Assembly: GCA_964591255.1 (NCBI GenBank)
Contig: CAZQAA010000032.1
Span: 1 to 12,402 of the forward strand
DNA: 12,402 bases
Direction: 5' to 3'
Origin: CAZQAA01 sp964591255
Lineage (GTDB): Bacteria > Desulfobacterota > DSM-4660 > Desulfatiglandales > Desulfatiglandaceae
Shown here: positions 1 to 7,776 of the stretch, one piece after another
Layout of the letters: every line of letters begins with the position of its first letter
How positions within the stretch are numbered: the stretch's first letter is position 1
Made by a program: the position numbers and the translations under genes
Notes under the pieces: model-generated
Told to the model about the DNA's origin: nothing
Databases searched by the model: none
Seen by the model: the letters and a program-made list of their open reading frames with translations, nothing else

Positions 1-1272
1 TATAAGGCAACAAGTGGAGAGGAACGCTTCGAAATAGTCAATACTTCACCAATACAAGATGATCAGGGTAAAATAGTTCAAATAGTCGAGGCCTCAAGGG
101 ATATAACCGAAAGGGTCAGGCTGCAAAAGGAGGTACAAAAATCCAAGACATTTTTTGAAAATGTCATCAAGAATTCTGCAGATGGAGTCGTCTTCCTGGA
201 TACAAAGGGCAATGTCCTTATCTTCAACGAAGCAATGGAACGCCTTACGGGTTATACGGCAGACGAAATCATCGATAAGGGACATGTAAGCTATTTCTAT
301 GACCTGGAGCTGGGCAGAGAAAATATGAGAAAGATGCGAAGTGCCGATTATGGTCCCCCAGGCAAACTTAATCCCACCAGCATGACTATTACTGCCAAAG
401 ACGGTGAGGAGATACCGGTTACCCTTTCTGCATCCATAATCACAATAGACGGCAAGGAAGTAGGCAGTGTCGGAATCTTTACAGATATGCGGGAGATACT
501 AGAAATACGTCAGGATCTTGAAGAAGCTCGTCTTCAGCTTGTCCAGTCGGAAAAGATTGCATCTGTAGGCAGAATGGCCGCAGGTGTGGCGCATGAAATC
601 AACAACCCCCTTTCAGGAGTCCTTATATATGCAGAACTCCTGAAAGATGCCCTCAAAGAAAATCCCCAGTTACAAAAGGATGTCCAGGAAATTATAGACC
701 AGACCCTCAGGTGCAAAAAAATAGTATCTGAACTACTGGAATTCAGCAGACAATCAATAGGCAAGACCTCATCTTTCAGCCTTGATCACCTGCTTAACCT
801 ATGTCTTAATTTACTGCTCAAACAGGCCCTTTTCCATGATATTAAGGTGAATATTAGCATTGATCCTGATATGCCGCAGATGTACGGTGATGTAGGGCAA
901 TTGCAACAGGTATTCACCAACCTCTTTATCAATGCGGCAGATGCCATGGAAGGAAAAGGGGAATTGAGTGTAGAGGCTTTCTTTGATTCCAGCCGCAAAC
1001 GCTTCATTATCAAGGTGTCTGATACAGGGCCAGGTATTCCGGAAGAGCTACAAGAAAAAATATTTGATATATTCTTTACTACTAAGCCTGTAGGAAAAGG
1101 AACGGGCCTAGGGCTTAGCATATCACGCAATATTGTGAGCCTTCATGGAGGCAGTTTGACCTTTAACTGCCCACCGGAAGGAGGAACTACGTTTATAGTG
1201 GAACTACCTCTTGAGACAGTCACTGACCACGAATCTTCAGGACAACCACTTTTTATAGGATTGGATGAATGA
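1..1272 (+). CDS. PAS-domain sensor histidine kinase (5' end outside window)
   Basis: The reading frame is open from the first base, so the N terminus lies outside the window; 423 residues are visible. Residues 1-38 look like the end of one PAS/PAC domain (ending in SRDITERV). A short helical linker follows, then a second PAS domain at about 50-165 (NVIKNSADGVVFLD). The HisKA helix carries the H box HEINNPL with the phospho-accepting His at residue 198. The C-terminal ATPase shows the N box (NLFINAADAM), the G1 box (DTGPGIPEE) and the G2 box (GKGTGLGLS). It should autophosphorylate on His198 in response to a signal sensed by its PAS domains; the signal is unknown. No membrane segment is visible, but the missing part could hold one. 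Its stop overlaps the next start (ATGA), so the two genes are probably translationally coupled. Family assignment is secure; the specific role is not. Confidence 0.93.
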   Translation, partial: YKATSGEERFEIVNTSPIQDDQGKIVQIVEASRDITERVRLQKEVQKSKTFFENVIKNSADGVVFLDTKGNVLIFNEAMERLTGYTADEIIDKGHVSYFYDLELGRENMRKMRSADYGPPGKLNPTSMTITAKDGEEIPVTLSASIITIDGKEVGSVGIFTDMREILEIRQDLEEARLQLVQSEKIASVGRMAAGVAHEINNPLSGVLIYAELLKDALKENPQLQKDVQEIIDQTLRCKKIVSELLEFSRQSIGKTSSFSLDHLLNLCLNLLLKQALFHDIKVNISIDPDMPQMYGDVGQLQQVFTNLFINAADAMEGKGELSVEAFFDSSRKRFIIKVSDTGPGIPEELQEKIFDIFFTTKPVGKGTGLGLSISRNIVSLHGGSLTFNCPPEGGTTFIVELPLETVTDHESSGQPLFIGLDE

Positions 1273-2741
1273 TGGGGCAAAAGACACATGTTTTAATCGT
1301 AGACGACGAGCAAGTCGTCAGGGATGGATGCCATAGGGTTCTGAGTAACAAGGGGTATGATGTGACCACTGCAGAAAGTGGACAGCAGGCCCTTGATATC
1401 TTGGAAGATTCTCCAGTAGATCTCATGCTTCTTGACCTTAAGATGCCCGGGCTGAGCGGAGAAGAGGTACTGGAAATAACCAGTAAAAAATTCCCCAACA
1501 TTCCGGTAGTCATAATCACCGGCCATGGAACCATAGACACTGCTGTAGAATGTATGAAAAAAGGAGCCTATGACTTCATTACCAAGCCATTTCAAATAGA
1601 CCAGTTTCTTCTCACAATTACCCGGGCGGCGGAGAAGAGAAAGCTGGAACAGAAGGCAAGGCAGTTCGAAGAGGAAAACATTCGAAACCTCTATGATCTG
1701 AATCTTGAGAAAAGCCGTCTTAAAACCATCATAAACTGCATGGCAAATGGTGTTATGGTGACGAATCGCAACTTTGAGGTTGTACTCCACAATCCGGCCT
1801 TGATGCGATTGGTGGAAGCCACAGAAAAAATCGAAAATCCGGCTCCCATCACAAAAATACTCAATGATGAATCCCTGATTAAGACACTTAAAGAGATCCA
1901 GGAAGGCGACACATCCAGGGATGAATCCATTTCACAGGAAATCAAGATTGGTTCGAACTATCTTCGTGCAATTTCGGCCCCTGCACTTGGACCTGATCAT
2001 GAAATTGCAGGGACGGTGACTGTATTGGAAGATATCACTGCATTCAAACAATTAGACGAGATGAAATCTGATTTTGTGAACATGGTTGTACACGAACTCA
2101 GGAGTCCCCTTGTGGCGATCCGCCAGCTGAACAGTGTATTAATTGAAGGTCTAGCCGGACCACTTGGTGATAAACAGAAAGATTTTATAGACAGGGGCAT
2201 GAAAAAGATAGATTCTCTTTTGGAACTGATCAACGATTTGTTAGACGTAGCAAAAATTGAAGCAGGTAAATATGTTCAGCATCGGGTGCCAACCGATATC
2301 GGAGAAATTATTGAGCAGGTTGTGACATTAATGGAGCCACGGGCAAGAGATCAGAATATTGAACTTACCTTTACCTGTAAAAATCTCAAGCCGGTCCAAG
2401 CAGACCCGAAAAACATGGAAGAAGTTTTCAATAATCTTGTAAGCAATGCCATTAACTATTCACCGGGTGGCGGAAAGGTATCCGTGACCGCAAAGGGCCT
2501 GGGAGAATATATGGAGATCAAGGTCTCTGATACGGGCGTTGGTATTCCAGAGGAAGAGATACCCAAAATTTTTGACAAATTTTATCGTGTAAAAAATCCC
2601 AAAACCAGACAAGTGGTGGGTACTGGCCTAGGGCTACCTATAGTCAAGGGCATTGTGGAAGCCCACCAAGGGACAATTGAAGTGGACAGCAAGCCCGATC
2701 AAGGCACGACCTTCAGGATTCTCCTGCCGGTCATAACCTGA
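1269..2741 (+). CDS. Response-regulator/histidine-kinase hybrid (REC-PAS-HisKA-HATPase)
   Basis: This is a 490-residue soluble protein. An N-terminal receiver domain (about 1-125) has acidic residues D12/D13, phospho-acceptor D56 in LLDLKMPG, and the conserved Lys in ITKPF. A coiled linker (about 126-150) leads to a PAS-like domain (about 150-265, ending VLEDITAFKQ). HisKA follows with H box HELRSPL and His275, then a HATPase with NNLVSNAINYS, DTGVGIPEE and GTGLGLPIV. With the receiver ahead of the kinase, the protein can accept phosphate from another kinase, plausibly the one encoded just upstream, and tune its own kinase output. The start ATG overlaps the previous stop and is preceded by AGGA at 1257-1260, 8 nt upstream. 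A second ATG at 1272 is also possible. The target is probably the regulator encoded 38 nt downstream; that is inferred from gene order. Confidence 0.93.
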   Translation: MMGQKTHVLIVDDEQVVRDGCHRVLSNKGYDVTTAESGQQALDILEDSPVDLMLLDLKMPGLSGEEVLEITSKKFPNIPVVIITGHGTIDTAVECMKKGAYDFITKPFQIDQFLLTITRAAEKRKLEQKARQFEEENIRNLYDLNLEKSRLKTIINCMANGVMVTNRNFEVVLHNPALMRLVEATEKIENPAPITKILNDESLIKTLKEIQEGDTSRDESISQEIKIGSNYLRAISAPALGPDHEIAGTVTVLEDITAFKQLDEMKSDFVNMVVHELRSPLVAIRQLNSVLIEGLAGPLGDKQKDFIDRGMKKIDSLLELINDLLDVAKIEAGKYVQHRVPTDIGEIIEQVVTLMEPRARDQNIELTFTCKNLKPVQADPKNMEEVFNNLVSNAINYSPGGGKVSVTAKGLGEYMEIKVSDTGVGIPEEEIPKIFDKFYRVKNPKTRQVVGTGLGLPIVKGIVEAHQGTIEVDSKPDQGTTFRILLPVIT

Positions 2742-2779
2742 TATGTATTCAAGTAACAGATAAAGCAAGTCCATCCAAA

Positions 2780-4114
2780 ATGAAAAAAGTGCTAATCGTA
2801 GATGATGAGGCCGTTGTAAGAAATGCCCTTGCCAAGGTCCTGAATAAGAAAGGAATAGCCATCAGTCTTGCTGCCAGCGGTGAGGAAGCCCTTAAATTGA
2901 TGGCTTCGCAATTATTTGACGTGGCATTTTTGGATATCCGAATGCCAGATATGGACGGCATCACACTGCTAAAAGAGATTCGTTCGAAGCATCCTTCAAC
3001 TGTTGCTATAATGATAACCGGATATCCGACCATTGATTCTGCTGTCCATTGTACCAAACTTGGTGCAGTAGATTATCTGGTCAAACCGTTCCGCATTGAT
3101 GACCTAGAAGCTGCATTAGATAAGGTCTCTTCTCCATCCACTCTCCCTTTAGACCATTCAGGCCTGCGAATAAATTCTACAAAGGATTTTATCATAGGAC
3201 AAAGCCTGCCAATGAAAAAAATTTTTGAAAAAATCCTTAAAGTTGCCCCTACAGACAGTACTGTGCTCATAAGTGGGGAATCAGGCACGGGCAAGGAACT
3301 GGTGGCACGTGCCATTCATGCCAACAGCAACCGCAAAGAGAGAGAATTTGTGGCCGTAGACTGTTCTTCCCTGGTTGAAACATTGCTTGAAAGTGAACTC
3401 TTTGGTCATGTAAAAGGATCTTTTACAGGAGCGCACCAGACAAAGCACGGCCTGTTTGAGCTGGCAAATCATGGCACCTTTTTTTTTGACGAGATCTCAA
3501 ACCTTACCCTGAATATACAGGCAAAGCTCCTCCGCGTGATTCAGGAGCGAGAATTTATGAAAGTGGGGGATCAGAAAAAGATAAAACTCGACATAAGGAT
3601 TATCTCCGCATCCAACAAAGATTTAGTAAAATCAATTCATTCAGGTGATTTCCGGGAGGATCTGTATTACCGTTTGAGCGTGGTTCCGATCCATCTGCCT
3701 CCCCTCAGAAACAGGGTTGAAGACATACCTCCTCTAATTGAACATTTTCTGAACAAATTCAGCAAAAAAATCAAACGTAGTGTCCCTGAGGTCTCAAATG
3801 AGGCTATGGAGGTGCTAAAGGAATATCCTTGGCCCGGCAACGTACGAGAACTCGAGCATACCGTGGAGAGAATACTTATACTTGAAGATACAGACGTAAT
3901 ACGAATCAGGGATCTCCCTTCATTCATTTCCCAGAGACAGGGGGAAATCCAAATGCTCCCGGAAGAACCATTGAGCCTAAAGGAGCTGGAAAAAAAATAT
4001 ATCAGATTTATCCTGCAACGAACAAAGGGCAAAAAGACCCAGGCTGCAAACATCCTTGGCATCAACCGAAAGACTCTGGGTATGAAGATAAAAAAATACG
4101 GCCTTTACTTTTGA
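2780..4114 (+). CDS. NtrC-family sigma54-dependent response regulator
   Basis: This 444-residue protein has three parts. The receiver domain (about 1-120) has phospho-acceptor D52 in FLDIRMPD. The AAA+ sigma54-activation domain (about 145-375) has Walker A GESGTGKE at 166-173, the sigma54-contact loop GSFTGA (the common form is GAFTGA), Walker B GTFFFDEI and the FREDLYYRL segment. The C-terminal Fis-type helix-turn-helix reads KKTQAANILGINRKTL. When phosphorylated it should oligomerise, hydrolyse ATP and open sigma54 promoters. It follows the two kinase genes on the same strand with a 38-nt gap, so it is very likely the output of that pathway. No clear Shine-Dalgarno precedes the ATG, but no other ATG, GTG or TTG lies in frame between the previous gene and this start. 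Target promoters could not be identified; no convincing -24/-12 element was seen in this window. Confidence 0.95.
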   Translation: MKKVLIVDDEAVVRNALAKVLNKKGIAISLAASGEEALKLMASQLFDVAFLDIRMPDMDGITLLKEIRSKHPSTVAIMITGYPTIDSAVHCTKLGAVDYLVKPFRIDDLEAALDKVSSPSTLPLDHSGLRINSTKDFIIGQSLPMKKIFEKILKVAPTDSTVLISGESGTGKELVARAIHANSNRKEREFVAVDCSSLVETLLESELFGHVKGSFTGAHQTKHGLFELANHGTFFFDEISNLTLNIQAKLLRVIQEREFMKVGDQKKIKLDIRIISASNKDLVKSIHSGDFREDLYYRLSVVPIHLPPLRNRVEDIPPLIEHFLNKFSKKIKRSVPEVSNEAMEVLKEYPWPGNVRELEHTVERILILEDTDVIRIRDLPSFISQRQGEIQMLPEEPLSLKELEKKYIRFILQRTKGKKTQAANILGINRKTLGMKIKKYGLYF

Positions 4115-4240
4115 CCGCCAAGAGGCGACCTTGCTTACCTCGGCTCATATCAAGCAATTTATAACCACCAACTGAGAACATAACACAATTTAACACCTTT
4201 AAGGCTTTGCAAAACAAGCTGTGTAAAGACTGTGCGCAAC

Positions 4241-5461
4241 ATGAAACCAGAGGACTACATAATGGAGTTAGGTCCTATGGGACCCATAGGGGAGGAGGAA
4301 TCCCTGATTTTGCGGGTAAACAGAAACTGTCCATGGAACAGGTGCCTGTTTTGCGCAAGTTATAAAGGGATGGAATTTAGCAGGAGGGCTTTAAAGGATA
4401 TCAAGGGGGATATAGATACAATACGGAGAATCGCCGAATTGATTGAGAGGAAGTCTGTTGAAATGGGTTATGCAGGTAATGTGACCAAGTTTGTATTACA
4501 ACATGTAATCATGGATAATTCGGATATTTTTGGGAAGCCTTCCTCCGGCATGAACAAACAGGCAATGGCGAGCCTAAGCAATGTTGCCAGGTGGCTCTCT
4601 TATGGAGGGAAAAGGGTCTTTTTGCAAGATGCAAATGCGCTTGCAGTAAAGCCTGGGAAACTGATTGAAGTATTGCAATATCTGAAACTCAATTTCAAGA
4701 GTATTGAAACAATCACGTGCTATGCGAGGTCAAAGACATGCTTTATCAGGACTGAAAACGAACTCAGAGAATTGAAAGATGCCGGGCTATCCAGGTGTCT
4801 TGTGGGCATTGAGTCGGGGTATGATAAGGTGCTCGATAAGATGAAAAAGGGAGTAACAAGGGTCGAACACCTGGATGGTGGGAAAAAAATGAGAGCAGCA
4901 GGAATAAATATGGCAGCATTTATAATGCCTGGTATGGCAGGTGCTGATACGGCAATGTCGGAAATCCATACCAGGGAAACGATATCCTTGCTGAATGAGA
5001 TACAGCCGGCAGAAATCCGGATACGGAGTATTGCAGTCCTTGAGCACTCCCCACTCTATGAATGTTATTGTAAAGGGTTATTTACGCCTGCTACAGAGGA
5101 TCAGATGGTTAAGGAGATACGCATGCTTCTTGACGGGCTCAACTTCGACTGTATTGTCGAAACATACCAGATGACAAACGTCCTGTTCAATATCAGGGAA
5201 AATTTGAAGGATAAAAAGAATGAATTGATTTCCATTATAGATAACTATCTAAATCTTTCCCCCCTGGATAGGGCACGCTTCAGGCTCAACAGGTATCTTT
5301 CCGGGGGTTATGTTAACTATCTTAAAGCAGTCAGGAAATACAGTGCAACTGTTGCCGGTTTGATAGATGATGCTCAAAAAGCTATTAGAAGGGGCTCTCA
5401 AGACGCAACAGAAAAGGTAGACAGGGCAATATTTGCAATCAAATCCAAAGGCGTGCCATAA
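4241..5461 (+). CDS. Radical SAM protein with CX4CX2C cluster motif
   Basis: This 406-residue protein (counted from the ATG at 4241) starts with a conserved-looking ELGPMGPIGEEESL segment. The motif RNCPWNRCLFCASYKG follows, with C30, C35 and C38 placed to bind the [4Fe-4S] cluster that cleaves S-adenosylmethionine. The spacing is CX4CX2C, not the usual CX3CX2C. Downstream, TCYARSKTCFIR, LVGIESGYDKVL and AAFIMPGMAG are typical strands of the radical SAM barrel. The C-terminal third is helical and shows no second cysteine cluster, B12 domain or SPASM motif. The substrate is unknown. Start choice is uncertain: GTG 4232, ATG 4241 and ATG 4262 are all in frame. AGAGGA at 4249-4254 suits 4262, while 4241 keeps more of the GPxGP-type N terminus. 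The gene stands alone, 126 nt after the regulator gene and convergent with the dsr-side genes. Confidence 0.88.
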   Translation: MKPEDYIMELGPMGPIGEEESLILRVNRNCPWNRCLFCASYKGMEFSRRALKDIKGDIDTIRRIAELIERKSVEMGYAGNVTKFVLQHVIMDNSDIFGKPSSGMNKQAMASLSNVARWLSYGGKRVFLQDANALAVKPGKLIEVLQYLKLNFKSIETITCYARSKTCFIRTENELRELKDAGLSRCLVGIESGYDKVLDKMKKGVTRVEHLDGGKKMRAAGINMAAFIMPGMAGADTAMSEIHTRETISLLNEIQPAEIRIRSIAVLEHSPLYECYCKGLFTPATEDQMVKEIRMLLDGLNFDCIVETYQMTNVLFNIRENLKDKKNELISIIDNYLNLSPLDRARFRLNRYLSGGYVNYLKAVRKYSATVAGLIDDAQKAIRRGSQDATEKVDRAIFAIKSKGVP

Positions 5462-5524
5462 TAGTCATTGTCTATAAACCAAGCCCCACAGGTAACTCAA
5501 TCATGATGCATATTTTTACTGAAA

Positions 5525-6265
5525 TCAGCATCCAAAAGAAGCCTCATATCGTCTGCATTCATTTATAAAGGCCCTCACCTTGCTAAGATCCTTTTTAAAC
5601 CTGATCGGATTTCCTTCCAGATCTGTTGCATTCGTGCCGGTACAACTGTCTACCCCGAATGGCCCTACCGAAGACAGGGCTTCATACACATTTGAGGGGT
5701 TAAGCCCGCCCCCAAGTATTACCGGTATTGAACTCTGTTCGACTATCTTTCTGCTCATTTTCCAGTCACAGGGAATGCCGGTTATCCCGATATAACCGGT
5801 TACAGGTGCCTCGGGGAGATATGTATCGATCAAAAACAGGTCGGAATATGGCTCAAATATGGGTATAAGGTCTGCAGAAGAGCTTGGCTCTCGCCCGCTC
5901 GGAGGGACGGGAATACTCCTCATGATCTGTACCTCTGGAAATTTTTCCCTGAGGCGTTTCTGGTTTTCTAAATGCTTATTGTCATCATAGTTGCCATCTT
6001 TACCTACAAGATCTTCGCATAGGTGTACGATATCAGGCTGATAATAATCAATAGCCCTATAGATATTATCCTGTTTATGAAAGAGAAAAATCATTGAACT
6101 TGCAGAATCCGTATGTCTTGTAAGGGATATTACATCCTTTAAATCCGGTAGCTTCCAGCTATCTTCATCAAGTACAATACTCCCAATATGATTAACCCCT
6201 ATTTCAATAAGCTTTTCCGCCTCGTGTGGATCCTGAATTTCATATACTTGAATAACGACTTTCAT
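5525..6265 (-). CDS. TrpF-like (phosphoribosylanthranilate isomerase-fold) protein lacking the catalytic Cys
   Basis: This 246-residue predicted TIM barrel resembles TrpF at both ends. The N-terminal QDPHEAEKLIEIGVNHIG matches the TrpF strand-1/helix-1 pattern. The C-terminal PVILGGGLNPSNV, then GPFGVDSCTG and KDLSKVRAFI, match the phosphate-binding end. TrpF isomerises phosphoribosylanthranilate using a general-base Cys in a KICGIT-type motif and a general-acid Asp. Here the Cys position reads as Tyr8 (QVYEIQ), while the acid may survive as D147 in LFLIDTYLP. The middle (about 85-130) carries a polar insertion. It is therefore probably not the tryptophan-pathway enzyme. ATG 6265 was chosen; a TTG 15 nt further upstream is possible but has no Shine-Dalgarno. 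It lies 23 nt after the DUF169 gene, at the end of the dsr-side run, with no other trp genes in view. Confidence 0.8.
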   Translation of the reverse strand: MKVVIQVYEIQDPHEAEKLIEIGVNHIGSIVLDEDSWKLPDLKDVISLTRHTDSASSMIFLFHKQDNIYRAIDYYQPDIVHLCEDLVGKDGNYDDNKHLENQKRLREKFPEVQIMRSIPVPPSGREPSSSADLIPIFEPYSDLFLIDTYLPEAPVTGYIGITGIPCDWKMSRKIVEQSSIPVILGGGLNPSNVYEALSSVGPFGVDSCTGTNATDLEGNPIRFKKDLSKVRAFINECRRYEASFGC

Positions 6266-6288
6266 CGGTATGACTCGCAAGTTTTATA

Positions 6289-7071
6289 TTATTGAGAGGT
6301 AGATTTCCTGAAAGAGAGCGTTGAACAACCAGCACACCTGTCAAGGCCTGGCCATGCCCCCCCCTTACCCAGAAGAGATGGACCCTGACCCCTTTCTATC
6401 CGTTTTTTCAATTGATCAATTGCAGGCAACATATGCTCACCGGGAATAAACAGGTTGACATAATTCATCTCGGTCTTGCCGGAGGTCTTGGACCCGGGAC
6501 ACATTGTAGTCAAGTTGGCGGTCTTATTGTTAAAGGACCACACGCTCCCGGCACAAACGGCAGAATTCGGAAACTGGTAAAAGGTTAGATTTGGTCGCCT
6601 GATTGCCGCCATGTAATCATTCAAAATATGGAGCGCCTGGTAGGGAACACACATTATAAAAACGACACTGGGTTCTAATTCAACCTGGTCAAAAACATCA
6701 ATGGGGGCAATATAGACTCCTTTGCATGCCATAAAATCAAGCTTGGGTTTTTCCAAGACTATTTTTAAGGCCGTTTCGGGATCAGCTGCGTATTTGATGT
6801 GGTACCTGGTATCAGCTTTTTCATCCAATGGACGGAAACCCAGCACCAGTTGGGCATTTTTGCATAAACAGCTTTCCGGCTTCATAAAAAGCGCATATCT
6901 TGCCTGACGCACTGCTGCTGCATGTTGACAGAAGGTAAGTTTGGATCTGGCATTATGTGTAATACGCAACAAATCAAGCTCTGATTCATCAAAGATAAAT
7001 CTGATCCCTACAGGATCAAAATCCAAACGATAATTCCAAACAAGTGATTCTAATACATCATGATAGTTCAC
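6289..7071 (-). CDS. DUF169 family protein
   Basis: This 260-residue protein is recognised as a DUF169 member by its overall pattern. That pattern includes an N-terminal DPVGIRF strand, then LTFCQHAAAVRQARY with C48, then a C68-L-C70 pair in ESCLCKNAQLVLGF. An APIDVFDQVELEPSVVFI segment and a MCPGSKTSGKTEMN segment follow. C246 and C249 form a C-terminal CAGC. The many cysteines suggest metal or Fe-S binding, but the family has no established function and none is assigned here. No signal peptide or membrane segment is seen. The start is GTG 7071, fixed by a strong Shine-Dalgarno 6 nt upstream. Its stop is 23 nt before the TrpF-like start, so these two genes are probably co-transcribed. An 84-nt AT-rich gap separates it from the YkgJ-type gene and could hold a separate promoter. 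Confidence 0.82.
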   Translation of the reverse strand: MNYHDVLESLVWNYRLDFDPVGIRFIFDESELDLLRITHNARSKLTFCQHAAAVRQARYALFMKPESCLCKNAQLVLGFRPLDEKADTRYHIKYAADPETALKIVLEKPKLDFMACKGVYIAPIDVFDQVELEPSVVFIMCVPYQALHILNDYMAAIRRPNLTFYQFPNSAVCAGSVWSFNNKTANLTTMCPGSKTSGKTEMNYVNLFIPGEHMLPAIDQLKKRIERGQGPSLLGKGGAWPGLDRCAGCSTLSFRKSTSQ

Positions 7072-7155
7072 ACTTGTCTCCTTTAAACAACAATTTCCTT
7101 TTCAAAAGATCGACAAAAAATTTCGATATATAAAAATAAGTTATATAAAATTTTC
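7072..7155 (-). other. AT-rich intergenic gap between YkgJ-type and DUF169 genes
   Basis: Apart from the Shine-Dalgarno for the DUF169 gene, this 84-nt gap is almost entirely A and T. A 7-nt inverted repeat, TTATATA and TATATAA (7141-7147 and 7157-7163), runs into the last codons of the YkgJ-type gene. The gap could hold a secondary promoter for the DUF169 and TrpF-like pair, but no -35/-10 pair stands out from the AT-rich background. Confidence 0.35.
7078..7082 (-). promoter_or_regulatory. Shine-Dalgarno that fixes a GTG start (DUF169 gene)
   Basis: On the minus strand this reads AGGAG within TTAAAGGAGA, 6 nt ahead of the GTG at 7071. It is the only good ribosome site near the gene start and supports GTG over internal ATGs. 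Confidence 0.75.
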
Positions 7156-7773
7156 CTATATAAATCCTTCTGTCGGTGTCCTGATAGCTTTGGAAACCGA
7201 TATAAGAAGAGATGCCTGCTTTAAATCTTTCTTGCCGGCATTTTCCAAAAGTTGTCTTGACATGGCATGGAGTTCTCTATAGACCCCATCAAGGTCAAAG
7301 GCTGGATATCCTTTCCCCTTCTTGAATTGTGACCTACCGCATACACGGGCTTTCCCTTGAAAAGCCACAGGAATACCGTAAACCCTACAGGTAATAGGAC
7401 GGTAAGGATACAGGACACAATCATTGTTATCGTTAAGAAGGGGACACCTTATTCTTTCCTTTGCCAAGGCATAGGACGTCATCATGGGATCATTTTCAAA
7501 AGCCCTAAGCCTTTTTTCTACCAATTCCAGGTCGTCATCCGCCTTGTCGGCACGCATGACGGCTTTTTCTCTCTCTTTTCGCTCAAGTTGATCAAAATCG
7601 TACTTCAAAAAGAGTGCTTCTACTAAAAACAGACCGAACACAGCATGGCAGCAATCGGAACAACCGCGTTTACAACTTATACAGTCCGGATATTCATGGG
7701 CAATTCTTTGAAATGCCTTGTCCGCCCTATTTAAGAGGGCCTCATACGGCTCAAACAGATAGGTAAAATCCAT
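7156..7773 (-). CDS. YkgJ-type zinc/iron-chelating cysteine-cluster protein
   Basis: This 205-residue soluble protein carries the cysteine pattern of the YkgJ/CxxCxxCC family. The first cluster is C31-x2-C34-x3-C38-x2-C41-C42 (CISCKRGCSDCC). C110 follows in RCPLL, then C119, then the hallmark RPITCR with C129, and finally C145. About 65 charged helical residues separate the two halves. The family is annotated as binding Fe or Zn through these cysteines; its biochemical roles are mostly unknown, though some members sit beside metalloenzyme genes. The gene starts 3 nt after the TPR gene stop and has no Shine-Dalgarno of its own, which points to translational coupling with the TPR protein. A role in metal handling or Fe-S quality control for the sulfite reductase is conceivable from the neighbourhood only. 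Confidence 0.87.
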   Translation of the reverse strand: MDFTYLFEPYEALLNRADKAFQRIAHEYPDCISCKRGCSDCCHAVFGLFLVEALFLKYDFDQLERKEREKAVMRADKADDDLELVEKRLRAFENDPMMTSYALAKERIRCPLLNDNNDCVLYPYRPITCRVYGIPVAFQGKARVCGRSQFKKGKGYPAFDLDGVYRELHAMSRQLLENAGKKDLKQASLLISVSKAIRTPTEGFI

Positions 7774-7776
7774 ATG

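Noticed and set aside
4115..4240. Terminator or promoter between the sigma54 activator and the radical SAM gene
   Set aside because: Only a 4-bp CGCC/GGCG stem without a T-run is present, and no convincing -35/-10 or -24/-12 pair was found.
5525..6265. Functional tryptophan-pathway trpF
   Set aside because: The catalytic Cys position is Tyr, there is a polar insertion, and no other trp genes are nearby.
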